From Hyphomicrobiales bacterium (GTDB lineage Bacteria > Pseudomonadota > Alphaproteobacteria > Rhizobiales > Xanthobacteraceae), in assembly GCA_003135415.1 (NCBI GenBank), contig PLBP01000002.1:1-43380 (forward strand): DNA of 43,380 bases, in the 5' to 3' direction. Position 1 is the stretch's first letter; each line of letters opens with the position of its first letter. Below the pieces are notes generated by a model, which was not told the DNA's origin, did no database searches, and was given only the letters and a program-made list of their open reading frames with translations. A program made the position numbers and the translations under genes. Below are positions 7,898 through 15,797 of the stretch, one piece after another.

Positions 7898-10221
7898 GCG
7901 CGGATCCGACCGCCGGCGCGAAGCGTCCGGGCGTGCCATTGATCGACGGCATCGAGAAGGTCACGGGGCGCGCGCGCTACACGGCCGACCTCATGCACGC
8001 CGACGCGCTCGTCGGCCGTATTTTTCGCAGCCCCTTCAGTCATGGCGAGATCGTTCGCCTCGATGTCTCCAAGGCCCGCGCGGTCGAGGGGGTAGCGGGT
8101 ATCGTCACCGGCACCGATTGCCCGCATGGTTACGGCGTTCTTCCGGTGGCGATGAACGAGTATCCGCTGGCCCGCGGGCGCGTACGCTACCGCGGGGAGC
8201 CGGTTGCCGCCGTTGCGGCCATCGACGCGAAGACCGCCGAGCAAGCGCTCGAATTGATCGAATTCGAAGTCCGGGAGCTTCCGGCTTATTACACGTCGGA
8301 AGAAGCGCGCGCCCCCGGCGCCATACCGTTGCACGATGACAAACCGGGTAATCTCGAACGCGAGGTGCATCACCATTTTGGCGACGTGAGCCGGGGTTTT
8401 GCCGAAGCCGACCTCGTGCGGGAAGAGCGGATTTCTTGCGCCGAAATCAACCACGCGCAAATCGAGCCGCATGCCTGTCTCGCCGACTACGACCCGATGA
8501 GCGGGCGGCTCACGATGCAGAGCGTGTCGCAGGTCGGCTACTACCTGCATCTGATGCTCGCGCGCTGCCTGGAAATGGATACTTCCCGCATTCGCGTCGT
8601 GAAGCCCTTCATCGGCGGCGGGTTCGGAGCGAGGGTCGAGGTCCTGAACTTCGAGATCGTCACGGCATTGCTCGCGCGCGCGGCCAGCGGAAAAGTGATG
8701 ATGCAGCTGACGCGCGAAGAAAATTTTCTCACCCATCGCGCGCGTCCGCAGACCGATATCAGGCTGAAGCTCGGCATGCGGCGGGACGGACGAATCACGG
8801 CCTGCGACTGCGAGGTCGTGCAGCGCGGCGGCGCCTATGCCGGCTATGGCATCGTCACAATTCTCTATGCCGGCGCCTTACTGCAAGGCCTCTACGATAT
8901 CCCGTCCATTAAATATGACGGCTACCGGGTGTACGCCAATCTGCCGCCGTGCGGCGCCATGCGCGGGCACGGCTCGGTGAATACACGGCATGCCTTCGAA
9001 TGCCTGCTCGATCGCATGGCCCGCGATCTCGGACTCGATCCATTTGCCGTTCGTCGCGCCAACCTCTTGCGGGCGCCCACGCGCACCCTGAACGACCTGA
9101 TGGTCAATAGTTACGGGCTCGAAGAATGTCTCGAACGGGTGGAATCCGCGAGCAAATGGCGCGCGCGCATCGGCAAGCTGCCGCGCGGCAAGGGCCTCGG
9201 CATGGCTTGCTCGCACTATGTCAGCGGCGCGGCAAAGCCGATCCACTGGACCGGAGAGCCGCATGCGGCGGTAAATGTCAGGCTCGACTTCGATGGCGGA
9301 ATCACCGCGCTCACGGGGGCCGCGGACATCGGCCAAGGTTCCTCGACCATGGTCGCGATTGCCGTTGCCGAAACGCTCGGCGTGTCGATCGAGCGCGTGC
9401 GCGTAGTCGCCGCCGACAGCATGGTGACGCCCAAGGACAACGGCGCTTATTCGTCGCGCATCACCTTCATGGTGGGCAACGCCGCAATCGATGCGGCGAG
9501 AAAGCTCAAGGCCATCCTCATCGAGGCGGCCGCCCGCAAGTTAGAGGCGCGGCCCGAAGATATCGAATGCGGCGAAGCATTCCGGGTCGGGCACGGCGCG
9601 CAATCGAGCCTTCCCTTTGCCGAGATCGTAAAGGAGGCGCTGGTCGATCGCGGTCCCATCACCGTGTCGGGCGCGTTTACGTGTCCGCCCGAGGCCCAGG
9701 GTGGCAAACACCGGGGCGGCGCGGTGGGCTCGACCATGGGTTTCAGTTACGCCGCGCAAGTTGTGGAGGTGGATGTCGACGAAGCGACCGGTGTGGTGAG
9801 GGTCGATAAAGTGTGGGCCGCTTTGGATTGCGGCCACGCCATCAACCCCCTCGCGGTCGAAGGCCAGATCGAGGGATCGGTCTGGATGGGTATGGGTCAG
9901 GCGCTCAGCGAAGAAACCCGCTACGTCGAGGGTCTGCCCCTCCATGCCAGCCTGCTCGAATATCGCGTTCCGACCAGCGCTGAATCGCCGGCGATCGAAG
10001 TTCAAATCGTCGAGAGCCACGATCCTTACGGGCCGTTCGGCGCCAAGGAGGCGAGCGAGGGGGCGCTTGCCGGTTTTCCGCCGGCGCTGGTGAATGCCGT
10101 CGCCAATGCGATCGGCATCGACATGGATGAATTACCGGTGACGCCGGATCGGATCGTGGAGGCGTTGGTCGAGCGTCGACGCCGGGCACGGTTGGCGACG
10201 GCGCAAAGGGCCGCGTCATGA
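7894..10221 (+). CDS. hcrA: 4-hydroxybenzoyl-CoA reductase alpha subunit, molybdopterin
   Basis: Catalytic molybdenum subunit, 775 residues from ATG 7894, which overlaps the hcrC stop. It opens with the usual IDGIEKVTGRARYTADL of aldehyde oxidase/xanthine dehydrogenase large subunits. It has the GGGFGARVE cofactor loop near residue 240, the CGAMRGHGS segment, and near residues 716-722 the GAKEASEG motif, whose Glu is the general base/catalytic Glu of the family. It binds Mo-MCD and works as an (alpha-beta-gamma)2 cytoplasmic complex with electrons from ferredoxin. The beta subunit with its extra cluster (next gene) separates it from ordinary xanthine dehydrogenases. Equivalent to hbaC. No lesion is seen. 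Confidence 0.94.
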   Translation: MSADPTAGAKRPGVPLIDGIEKVTGRARYTADLMHADALVGRIFRSPFSHGEIVRLDVSKARAVEGVAGIVTGTDCPHGYGVLPVAMNEYPLARGRVRYRGEPVAAVAAIDAKTAEQALELIEFEVRELPAYYTSEEARAPGAIPLHDDKPGNLEREVHHHFGDVSRGFAEADLVREERISCAEINHAQIEPHACLADYDPMSGRLTMQSVSQVGYYLHLMLARCLEMDTSRIRVVKPFIGGGFGARVEVLNFEIVTALLARAASGKVMMQLTREENFLTHRARPQTDIRLKLGMRRDGRITACDCEVVQRGGAYAGYGIVTILYAGALLQGLYDIPSIKYDGYRVYANLPPCGAMRGHGSVNTRHAFECLLDRMARDLGLDPFAVRRANLLRAPTRTLNDLMVNSYGLEECLERVESASKWRARIGKLPRGKGLGMACSHYVSGAAKPIHWTGEPHAAVNVRLDFDGGITALTGAADIGQGSSTMVAIAVAETLGVSIERVRVVAADSMVTPKDNGAYSSRITFMVGNAAIDAARKLKAILIEAAARKLEARPEDIECGEAFRVGHGAQSSLPFAEIVKEALVDRGPITVSGAFTCPPEAQGGKHRGGAVGSTMGFSYAAQVVEVDVDEATGVVRVDKVWAALDCGHAINPLAVEGQIEGSVWMGMGQALSEETRYVEGLPLHASLLEYRVPTSAESPAIEVQIVESHDPYGPFGAKEASEGALAGFPPALVNAVANAIGIDMDELPVTPDRIVEALVERRRRARLATAQRAAS

Positions 10222-11222
10222 CCTTGATGCCCGAGTTCGAACTTGCCCGGCCGCGCGATGTCGGCGAGGCGATCGCCGCGCGCCATGAACACGCCGGCAG
10301 CCGCTTCATCGCGGGCGGCACCGATCTTCTCGTCCAACTGCGACACGGCATCGATCGGCCGGACGTGCTGATCGATCTTTCCGCAATCGAGGAATTGGGC
10401 AAGATCACGAGCGGCCCCGGCGGCGCCCGCATCGGAGCCGGCGTCAGTATTGCCGCCCTCGCCCGCGACGCGACGATGGCTGCAAATTATCGCGCGGTGA
10501 AAGAAGCCGCCGAAATGATCGCCGCTCCCGGCCACCGGGCGATGGGAACCGTCGGCGGCAATCTATGCCTCGATACGCGCTGTATCTTCTACAATCAAAG
10601 CGAATGGTGGCGCCGCGCCAACGGCTATTGCCTCAAGCATCGCGGCGATGTCTGTCACGTGGCGCCGCAAGGTCAACGTTGCCATGCCGCGTTCGCCGGC
10701 GATCTGGCGCCGGCCTTGCTCGCGCTCGGGGCTGAGGTCGAGATTGCCGGTACGAAGGGGCGGCGGCGGATGCCGCTCGGCGACCTCTATGTCGAAGACG
10801 GCCGCGCCCATCTGACGCTTTCCGAACACGAACTCGTCGTGGCCGCGCACTTGCCACCGGATCCTCCGCCTTCCGCCTATTCCAAGGTGTGCGTGCGCGG
10901 AGCCATCGATTATCCGCTGGCCGGAGTGGCGGTGGCCCTTGGAATGAACGAGGGAGTCGTGAAATCGCTCCAAATCGCCCTCACCGGCACCAACTCGCGG
11001 CCTTTCGTGCTGTCCGGCACCGATGCCATGGTCGGCCGGCCGATCGACGAGGCGGCGCTGCAGGCGATCGAGCGCTTGGTTCAGAAGCAGGTGCAGCCCA
11101 TGCGCACGACCAATGCGTCGGCTCACTATCGCCGGCTGGCCGCGGCGGCACTCGCGCGCCGCTTAACGGCGGCATTGGGTATCGGGTCGCGGCCGGATGC
11201 GGCAGTGTCAGCCGTTCGGTGA
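10218..11222 (+). CDS. hcrB: 4-hydroxybenzoyl-CoA reductase beta subunit, FAD and extra [4Fe-4S]
   Basis: FAD-binding subunit of 334 residues with the family FAD motif IAGGTDLLVQL (31-41) and TVGGNLC (111-117). It carries the insertion that is diagnostic for 4-hydroxybenzoyl-CoA reductase: Cys122, Cys138, Cys146 and Cys155 match, position for position, the four ligands I recall for the [4Fe-4S] cluster of the Thauera aromatica enzyme. That cluster lets electrons run from ferredoxin towards the molybdenum, opposite to the usual direction in this family. ATG 10218 overlaps the hcrA stop (ATGA). Equivalent to hbaD; it is the last gene of the operon and converges on the Rrf2 gene. Confidence 0.94.
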   Translation: MTLMPEFELARPRDVGEAIAARHEHAGSRFIAGGTDLLVQLRHGIDRPDVLIDLSAIEELGKITSGPGGARIGAGVSIAALARDATMAANYRAVKEAAEMIAAPGHRAMGTVGGNLCLDTRCIFYNQSEWWRRANGYCLKHRGDVCHVAPQGQRCHAAFAGDLAPALLALGAEVEIAGTKGRRRMPLGDLYVEDGRAHLTLSEHELVVAAHLPPDPPPSAYSKVCVRGAIDYPLAGVAVALGMNEGVVKSLQIALTGTNSRPFVLSGTDAMVGRPIDEAALQAIERLVQKQVQPMRTTNASAHYRRLAAAALARRLTAALGIGSRPDAAVSAVR

Positions 11223-11277
11223 GCGGTTACGCATCGCTCGCCGGAAGATTGGGTCAGCGAAGATCCGATGATTCGAA

Positions 11278-11700
11278 TTAAGTTCGCCGACCGCTCGCCC
11301 GGCGGCGCTCGACCAGTTTCAGCATGGTGGCGATCGTGATCGACCCGAGCGTCGCCCGCGCGATGTCATCGATCTCGCCGAGAACCTCGCGCAAGGCGCG
11401 TCCCTCGCTGGTGCGATCTCCGACACTGGGGAAAACGTCGGCGCCGATATTTTCGTATAGCTCGATCACATCGAGCAAGGTCGTCCGCCGCGCATTGCCG
11501 CAGAACTGGTGTCCGCCATGCGCGCCCCGCACCGAACGCACGAGCCCGGCGCGGGCTAGAACATGCATGACTTTCGCCAAATGATGGCTCGATATGCCGT
11601 ATTTTTCGCCGATCCCGGCCACTGATAGTTGCCGATCGGGCTCGGCGGCAAGTTGCAACAGGGCGAAGATGGCGAGCCGGCTCGAGATTTGCAGCTTCAT
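11278..11700 (-). CDS. Rrf2-family transcriptional regulator (BadM-like by context)
   Basis: A 140-residue winged-helix protein starting MKLQISSRLAIFALLQLA, with the recognition helix in SVAGIGEKYGISSHHLAKVMHVLARAGLV and the Rrf2 wing VRGAHGGHQF. It has only one cysteine (HQFCG) and lacks the three-cysteine loop that holds the Fe-S cluster in IscR, NsrR and RirA, so it probably senses something other than a cluster. In R. palustris the Rrf2 protein BadM represses the benzoyl-CoA reductase operon and lies near the hba genes, as here. It lies 60 bases downstream of a GNAT gene on the same strand, so the two may be co-transcribed from the 12247-12356 region. Confidence 0.88.
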   Translation of the reverse strand: MKLQISSRLAIFALLQLAAEPDRQLSVAGIGEKYGISSHHLAKVMHVLARAGLVRSVRGAHGGHQFCGNARRTTLLDVIELYENIGADVFPSVGDRTSEGRALREVLGEIDDIARATLGSITIATMLKLVERRRASGRRT

Positions 11701-11760
11701 GCCATTTCAATCCATCGGCCAAGAATCGCGGAGCCGCTCGATGCGCCGCACCCTGCCCCG

Positions 11761-12246
11761 TCAATCGATTTCTTTTTCGAGCTGGATATAGGGGCCGGCC
11801 ATCATTCCTTCGCTGCGGAAGAACAACAGATGCAGCCGATTATCCCGGGCGACCATCGTTCGCATCTTGCCGACGCCGGCTTGCTTGAACTCCGACGAAA
11901 TCGCCGCGAACAACGCTTGTCCGATTCCGTGCAGACGCGCACGCGGCTCGACCGAAAGCGCAAGCACCCAGCCGCAAGGCTCGGATCCGAATTCCCACAC
12001 GCGCACTTCGCCGACAATGAAACCGAGCATGCGCGGGCCCGGTTCGGCCTCTGCCGCTTCGGCGACGAGAAAAAATCTTTCATGCAAGCCGCGCTGGCCG
12101 AACCGCTCGAAGGCGTCGTGCCAATAAGCCGATTTGGCCAATCCCGTAACGCGTTCATCCAATGCGATCACTTGCGGGATATCGGTTTTGGCGGCCCGCC
12201 GGACGGAAAGCGCACACGTCACCGCCTCTGCTGTGCTCGCTTTCAT
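11761..12246 (-). CDS. GNAT-family N-acetyltransferase (BadL-like position)
   Basis: A single-domain GCN5-related acetyltransferase of 161 residues from ATG 12246. A TTG start at 12258 is also open but less likely. The acetyl-CoA loop RLHGIGQALF sits in motif A after a beta strand (GWVLALSVEPRA). The gene stands upstream of the Rrf2 gene on the same strand, the arrangement of badL next to badM in R. palustris. From memory, BadL has been linked to acetylating small aromatic amines that influence bad regulation; whether this protein does so is inference. Two further GNAT genes lie at 13957-15016. Confidence 0.85.
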   Translation of the reverse strand: MKASTAEAVTCALSVRRAAKTDIPQVIALDERVTGLAKSAYWHDAFERFGQRGLHERFFLVAEAAEAEPGPRMLGFIVGEVRVWEFGSEPCGWVLALSVEPRARLHGIGQALFAAISSEFKQAGVGKMRTMVARDNRLHLLFFRSEGMMAGPYIQLEKEID

Positions 12247-12309
12247 GCTCGCCACCAATCGAATGTCCCCGGGCCCCGCACGCTGGGAAAGACCATAGGT
12301 GAAAATTCA

Positions 12310-12327
12310 GTATTCTGGTACTAAAAT
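12310..12327. promoter_or_regulatory. Candidate operator GTATTCTGGTACTAAAAT
   Basis: Eighteen bases that recur with one mismatch, in inverted orientation, at 23593-23610. The core has dyad symmetry, ATT-N3-GTAC-N3-AAT. It lies in the divergent region between the GNAT/Rrf2 unit and the DUF2249 gene. TAAAAT at 12322-12327 could be the -10 of the DUF2249 promoter, so a bound protein would block transcription. Assignment to the Rrf2 regulator is inference. Confidence 0.5.
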
Positions 12328-12356
12328 AGATCGGATAAAAAGCCGGAGATAAGGTC

Positions 12357-12644
12357 GTGACTTGCGCAAGGCCGGAGGATGGCACGCGAATTTGGCAGAC
12401 GGCCGAGGGCGTGCATATCGACGTCCGCGGCCTGGAGCCGCCGGAACCGATGGTGGAGATCTTGCGCATGATCGACCAAGGCGAGGTCGAATCGGTGCTC
12501 ATCGCCCACCTCGACCGCGAACCGATCTTTCTCTATCCGGAGCTTGTGGATCGCGGGTGGAACCACGAAATCGTGCCCTCTTCTTGCGGGGAGCCGGACT
12601 GCGCGGATGAAGTGAAGCTTCGCATCGTCCGCTGGAGTGCATGA
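12357..12644 (+). CDS. DUF2249 domain protein
   Basis: Ninety-five residues from a GTG at 12357, preceded by the ribosome site GGAGATAAGG. The stretch IDVRGLEPPEPMVEILRMID, then DREPIFLYPELVDRGWNHE, is the DUF2249 (TusA-like fold) signature. Such proteins are often found next to hemerythrin or NO-related genes, which suggests a redox or nitrosative-stress role; the biochemical function is unknown. Two cysteines (SSCGEPDC) sit in the C-terminal part. The stop overlaps the next gene's ATG (ATGA), so translation is coupled to the membrane protein. Confidence 0.8.
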   Translation: MTCARPEDGTRIWQTAEGVHIDVRGLEPPEPMVEILRMIDQGEVESVLIAHLDREPIFLYPELVDRGWNHEIVPSSCGEPDCADEVKLRIVRWSA

Positions 12645-13909
12645 CGCTCGCCGCCACCTTCCTCGCGGGTGCCAAGAGCCGGCTGTTGCCCGCTTCCATT
12701 CCGTTTCGTTTTTTTGCCGCGGCCGCCATCTTCCATCTCTTGATGTGGCTCGTGCTGTTGCTGTGGACAAACGAGGCCACGAGCTTTCGCGGAGGGCTGG
12801 GCCCAACACTTGCCGCAGTCCATATTTTGGTGTTGGGCGTCCTAACCACGACCGCGATCGGCGCATCCGCGCAGCTTCTCCCGGTCGCGACCCGCCATGC
12901 GCTCGCCGCCATTTGGCCGATCAAGCTCGTCTTCTGGCTGAGCGTTCCGGGAATCGCGGCGCTGATCGTCGGGATGTATTTCGCGGATCTAAGGATCATC
13001 ATTTCGGCGGCGATCACGACTGCGGTCGGATTGCTGCTGTATGCCGGCCTTCTCGCCGACAATCTGCGTCGCGCCGAAAATCTTCCGGTCGTCGCCGCCT
13101 ATGGCTGGGCGGCGCTCGTGGCGCTCGTTCTGCTGGTCGGTCTCGGTCTCGCGCTCGTGTCCAACTACGTGACGGGAGCGCTGCCCAATCATCAAGCGAT
13201 CGCGCTCGCCCATATGATCCTGGGAGGCTTCGGCTTCATGGGATTGCTCGTGCTCGGATTCAGCCACGTCCTGGTGCCGATGTTCGCGCTCTCCGCGGCG
13301 CCGCCGAAACGGCCATCGTTCATTGCATTCATCTTGGCCACGGCCGGAGTGGCGCTCGGCGGCATCGGCGCGCTCGCCGACAGCACGCCGGTTTTGACCG
13401 CGGCGGCGCTCGTCGGACTTGCCGCCGCCGCCTTGCATCTTTGGCTGATGTCGCGCGCGCTGAAGAGCGGCATGCGCAAGCGCCTCGGGCATTCGTTCGT
13501 TCTCGTGCGTGCCGCCTGGGCGCTGTTGCCGACGACACTGCTCGTCGGGCTTGCCGCCCTCTATGGTCTGGCGGGATCGAACGGGCCGACGCTGTTCGGA
13601 TTCCTGCTGATCGCCGGCTGGCTGCTGACCTTCTTGCTCGGGATTCTGCAACGAATCCTGCCGTTTCTGGCCTCCATGCATGCAAGCGGGCCGGCGGGGA
13701 CCGCGCCACCCCTTCTCTCCGCGCTTGCCGCATCGGCTCCTCTCAAGCTGCATGCGGTTTGTCATGGCATCGCGATCGCCGCGCTATCGCTCGCGATCGC
13801 CGCCGATTCTGCGTGGCTCGCCCGCGCCGGCAGCGCCATTGGCCTCATCGGAGCCGTTGCGTTTACCTGGTTCACGGCCGGCATCACGCGCCGTGCGCTT
13901 CGCTGGTAG
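12641..13909 (+). CDS. Polytopic membrane protein, NnrS / heme-copper-oxidase-like
   Basis: A 422-residue very hydrophobic protein with about 11-12 predicted membrane helices and little else. Several histidines fall inside or beside helices: VHILVLGVLTTTAIGA, LAHMILGGFGFMG, GFSHVLVPM and KLHAVCHGI. This suggests haem or metal binding, as in NnrS and oxidase-subunit-I-like proteins. I do not recognise a closer family. Coupling to the DUF2249 gene, and convergence with the hemerythrin-containing bcr operon, point to O2 or NO handling at the membrane. Inference only; a transporter remains possible. Confidence 0.6.
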   Translation: MTLAATFLAGAKSRLLPASIPFRFFAAAAIFHLLMWLVLLLWTNEATSFRGGLGPTLAAVHILVLGVLTTTAIGASAQLLPVATRHALAAIWPIKLVFWLSVPGIAALIVGMYFADLRIIISAAITTAVGLLLYAGLLADNLRRAENLPVVAAYGWAALVALVLLVGLGLALVSNYVTGALPNHQAIALAHMILGGFGFMGLLVLGFSHVLVPMFALSAAPPKRPSFIAFILATAGVALGGIGALADSTPVLTAAALVGLAAAALHLWLMSRALKSGMRKRLGHSFVLVRAAWALLPTTLLVGLAALYGLAGSNGPTLFGFLLIAGWLLTFLLGILQRILPFLASMHASGPAGTAPPLLSALAASAPLKLHAVCHGIAIAALSLAIAADSAWLARAGSAIGLIGAVAFTWFTAGITRRALRW

Positions 13910-13956
13910 TCGCGCAATCCGCGTTGGAATACGGGAAGGCTAGGCGCGCGCGACCT

Positions 13957-14508
13957 TCAATTCACGGCGTCGATGACGTGTTCGAAGCAGAGCTGTTGCG
14001 AGGGTTTAAAGCCGCAATTGTCGAGGAATGCGAGAAGCTCGCGATCGCGCCAATTGATTTCCGTCCGGATGCGCTCGACGCGCAATGTGGTCAAGTTGAT
14101 CAGCAATTGCGACAACAGCGCCCGGCCGATTCCGAGATCGCGGTAGTCCGGATCGACGCCGATCGTATCCATCACCGCCGTCGGCTCGAAACGCCCGAAT
14201 TCGCCGAAGTCGACCCGCGCCATGATGAAGCCCACGGGTCCGCCGTTTTGTTCGGCCACGAGCGAGACGCGCACGTCGGATTCGTGAAGCGCTTCCATCA
14301 GCTTGCTCTCGAAATAGGCCGAACGATCGCCACCGGTGATCCGCCGGTCGATTGCGATCAGGGCGCGAAGGTCGCTTTCCTTCATGGCGCGCACGGGAAT
14401 CCGGTCGCGTGCGAGCGGACCGAAATCGGGAGCAGGCGAACCGCCATAGTTGATCTCCGCGGCGCCACCGATGCGTTTCGGGACCGTCATGCGCTTGCGC
14501 CCGATCAT
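13957..14508 (-). CDS. GNAT-family N-acetyltransferase, last gene of the bcr operon
   Basis: An acetyltransferase with motif-A loop RDLGIGRALL after MDTIGVDPDY and the segment SLVAEQNGGPVGFIMARVDF. I take ATG 14508 (MIGRKRM, 183 residues), which leaves 19 bases to the preceding stop. The frame is open up to 14595 but would then overlap the upstream GNAT gene. It is clearly related to its neighbour at 14528-15016: both contain (R/H)YFE.. , a GEFGR(F/E) segment and a C-terminal FLDNCGF/FFDTSGF motif. Substrate unknown. It converges with the membrane protein gene ending at 13909. Confidence 0.82.
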   Translation of the reverse strand: MIGRKRMTVPKRIGGAAEINYGGSPAPDFGPLARDRIPVRAMKESDLRALIAIDRRITGGDRSAYFESKLMEALHESDVRVSLVAEQNGGPVGFIMARVDFGEFGRFEPTAVMDTIGVDPDYRDLGIGRALLSQLLINLTTLRVERIRTEINWRDRELLAFLDNCGFKPSQQLCFEHVIDAVN

Positions 14509-14527
14509 CGCCCAAACTCCATTGTTC

Positions 14528-15016
14528 TCATATCTCTTCGCTCGTCTCAGCCAAAGGATCGACAGCCGATCGCTCCAGCGCGAGTTGCGGCGCAAGCGTG
14601 AAGCCGGAAGTATCGAAAAAATGCAGAAGATCGTGACTGGTCCAGTCGGCCTGCGATTGCAGGGAACCCACGCCCATTACGCGTAAGTTCTCGATGAGCG
14701 CGCCCATGAGCGCGTGGCCGATCCCGCGTTCCTGGCTTTGAAGTTCGACGCCGACGGCATTGAGCACCGCCACCGCGTTTTCGCGACCGAACTCGCCCCG
14801 GAAAATCCGGGCGATCGCGAAGCCCTGCAAGGCGCCGGCCCGGTGTAGGCCGATGCAAACAAAATCGTCGGGTCGGGCTTTCGCCGTCGCAAACAACTTT
14901 TCGAAATAATGCCGGCGCGCGCGCCCGGCGTGGGCGCGATCGATGGCAATCACCGACTCGACGTCATCGACGCCCAGACGGCGGACATCGCGATTTGCAG
15001 CGGAAGACGACTTCAT
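14528..15016 (-). CDS. GNAT-family N-acetyltransferase, bcr operon
   Basis: A 162-residue acetyltransferase. The N-terminal VRRLGVDDVESVIAIDRAHA and the acetyl-CoA loop QERGIGHALM identify the fold. It starts 9 bases after the hemerythrin stop and so belongs to the long had-to-bcr operon. It is a sister of the gene at 13957-14508, probably by tandem duplication followed by divergence. Possible roles are acetylation of an aromatic amine, or of a protein such as an acyl-CoA ligase (lysine acetylation of BadA-type ligases is known in R. palustris, though by other enzymes). The substrate is not deducible. Confidence 0.83.
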   Translation of the reverse strand: MKSSSAANRDVRRLGVDDVESVIAIDRAHAGRARRHYFEKLFATAKARPDDFVCIGLHRAGALQGFAIARIFRGEFGRENAVAVLNAVGVELQSQERGIGHALMGALIENLRVMGVGSLQSQADWTSHDLLHFFDTSGFTLAPQLALERSAVDPLAETSEEI

Positions 15017-15025
15017 CGAAAGACC

Positions 15026-15529
15026 TCAGGCGATTTCGGAATATTCTCGATAGAGACGGGCTTCGGTGTCCGCGTCCATGTTTTCCTCGAGCAGCGGCAA
15101 TAGCGCCATTTCTTCTTTCTGCACGTGCGCAAGCAGGCGTTCGCACAGTTCCGCGCCGAGCCCGCGGAACTCGTCCCACTTGGCTGCATCGAACCCGTTG
15201 GCGGATGCCTCGCGCGCGAGCTGCGCGATGCGTTTGCTGAGCGGCCGTATCGCAAGGTGCTCCTCGGTCAGATGCGCGCCAATGGCTTCGTCGCCGATCG
15301 TGCGCAGATAGGAGAAAAGGTGGTCTTCCTCGAAAGCAAAATGACGCTCGATTTCCGTTTCGAGGCCGGCAGAAAGATCCGAAAACAGCTGAATAACGCC
15401 GCGGTCGGCGGTGTCCGGCGGGCTCCCACGCTTGTGACGGGCGATCAACTGCTCGAGCCGCTCCATCAAAGCGACGGTGGCGCCATGCTCGTCATGCAGC
15501 CTTTGGTTGACGCGGTTGGTAAAATTCAT
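15026..15529 (-). CDS. Hemerythrin HHE-domain protein
   Basis: A 167-residue four-helix protein with the di-iron pattern of the hemerythrin/HHE family: His12 and His15 (RLHDEHGATVALMERLE), ERHFAFEEDHLF, LTEEHLAIRPL and LAHVQKEEMALLPLLEE. It should bind O2 (or NO) reversibly at a non-haem di-iron site in the cytoplasm. It sits 7 bases from the ferredoxin gene inside the benzoyl-CoA reductase operon. Since that reductase is destroyed by oxygen, a role in scavenging or sensing residual O2 is a reasonable inference. The gene is an accessory; it is not part of the characterised Thauera core pathway. Confidence 0.85.
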   Translation of the reverse strand: MNFTNRVNQRLHDEHGATVALMERLEQLIARHKRGSPPDTADRGVIQLFSDLSAGLETEIERHFAFEEDHLFSYLRTIGDEAIGAHLTEEHLAIRPLSKRIAQLAREASANGFDAAKWDEFRGLGAELCERLLAHVQKEEMALLPLLEENMDADTEARLYREYSEIA

Positions 15530-15536
15530 CGTCGGC

Positions 15537-15782
15537 TCACGTGTGCAGCTGTTGATATTTGGCGAGCAGATCCTCCTTGCTCTCGACCCAATCGGGATTT
15601 TCGAAGATGCATATCACTGGACAAACCAGCTTGCATTGCGGTTCGTCCTCGGCGCCGACGCATTCGGTGCATTTCAGCGGATCGATGACATAGATCGGAT
15701 TGCCGGCCGTAATCGCCTTGTTCGGACATACCGGCTCGCAAGCATCGCAAGCGGTGCATGCCTCATTAATTATCAACGCCAT
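15537..15782 (-). CDS. fdx: 2[4Fe-4S] ferredoxin, electron donor for benzoyl-CoA reductase
   Basis: Eighty-one residues with two cluster motifs: CTACDACEPVCP, and CTECVGAEDEPQCKLVCP. The second contains the insertion typical of Allochromatium-type low-potential ferredoxins. The protein equals BadB of R. palustris and the fdx of the Thauera bcr cluster by length and position next to bcrD. It carries electrons from KorAB (23663-26223) to BcrCBAD, and probably also to 4-hydroxybenzoyl-CoA reductase. It lies 15 bases after the bcrD stop. Confidence 0.93.
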   Translation of the reverse strand: MALIINEACTACDACEPVCPNKAITAGNPIYVIDPLKCTECVGAEDEPQCKLVCPVICIFENPDWVESKEDLLAKYQQLHT

Positions 15783-15797
15783 TGTCGCCTCCGCGTT

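Noticed and set aside
11221-11239. GAGCG / CGCTC inverted repeat after hcrB as a terminator
   Set aside because: Only five pairs and no T-run; too weak to call.
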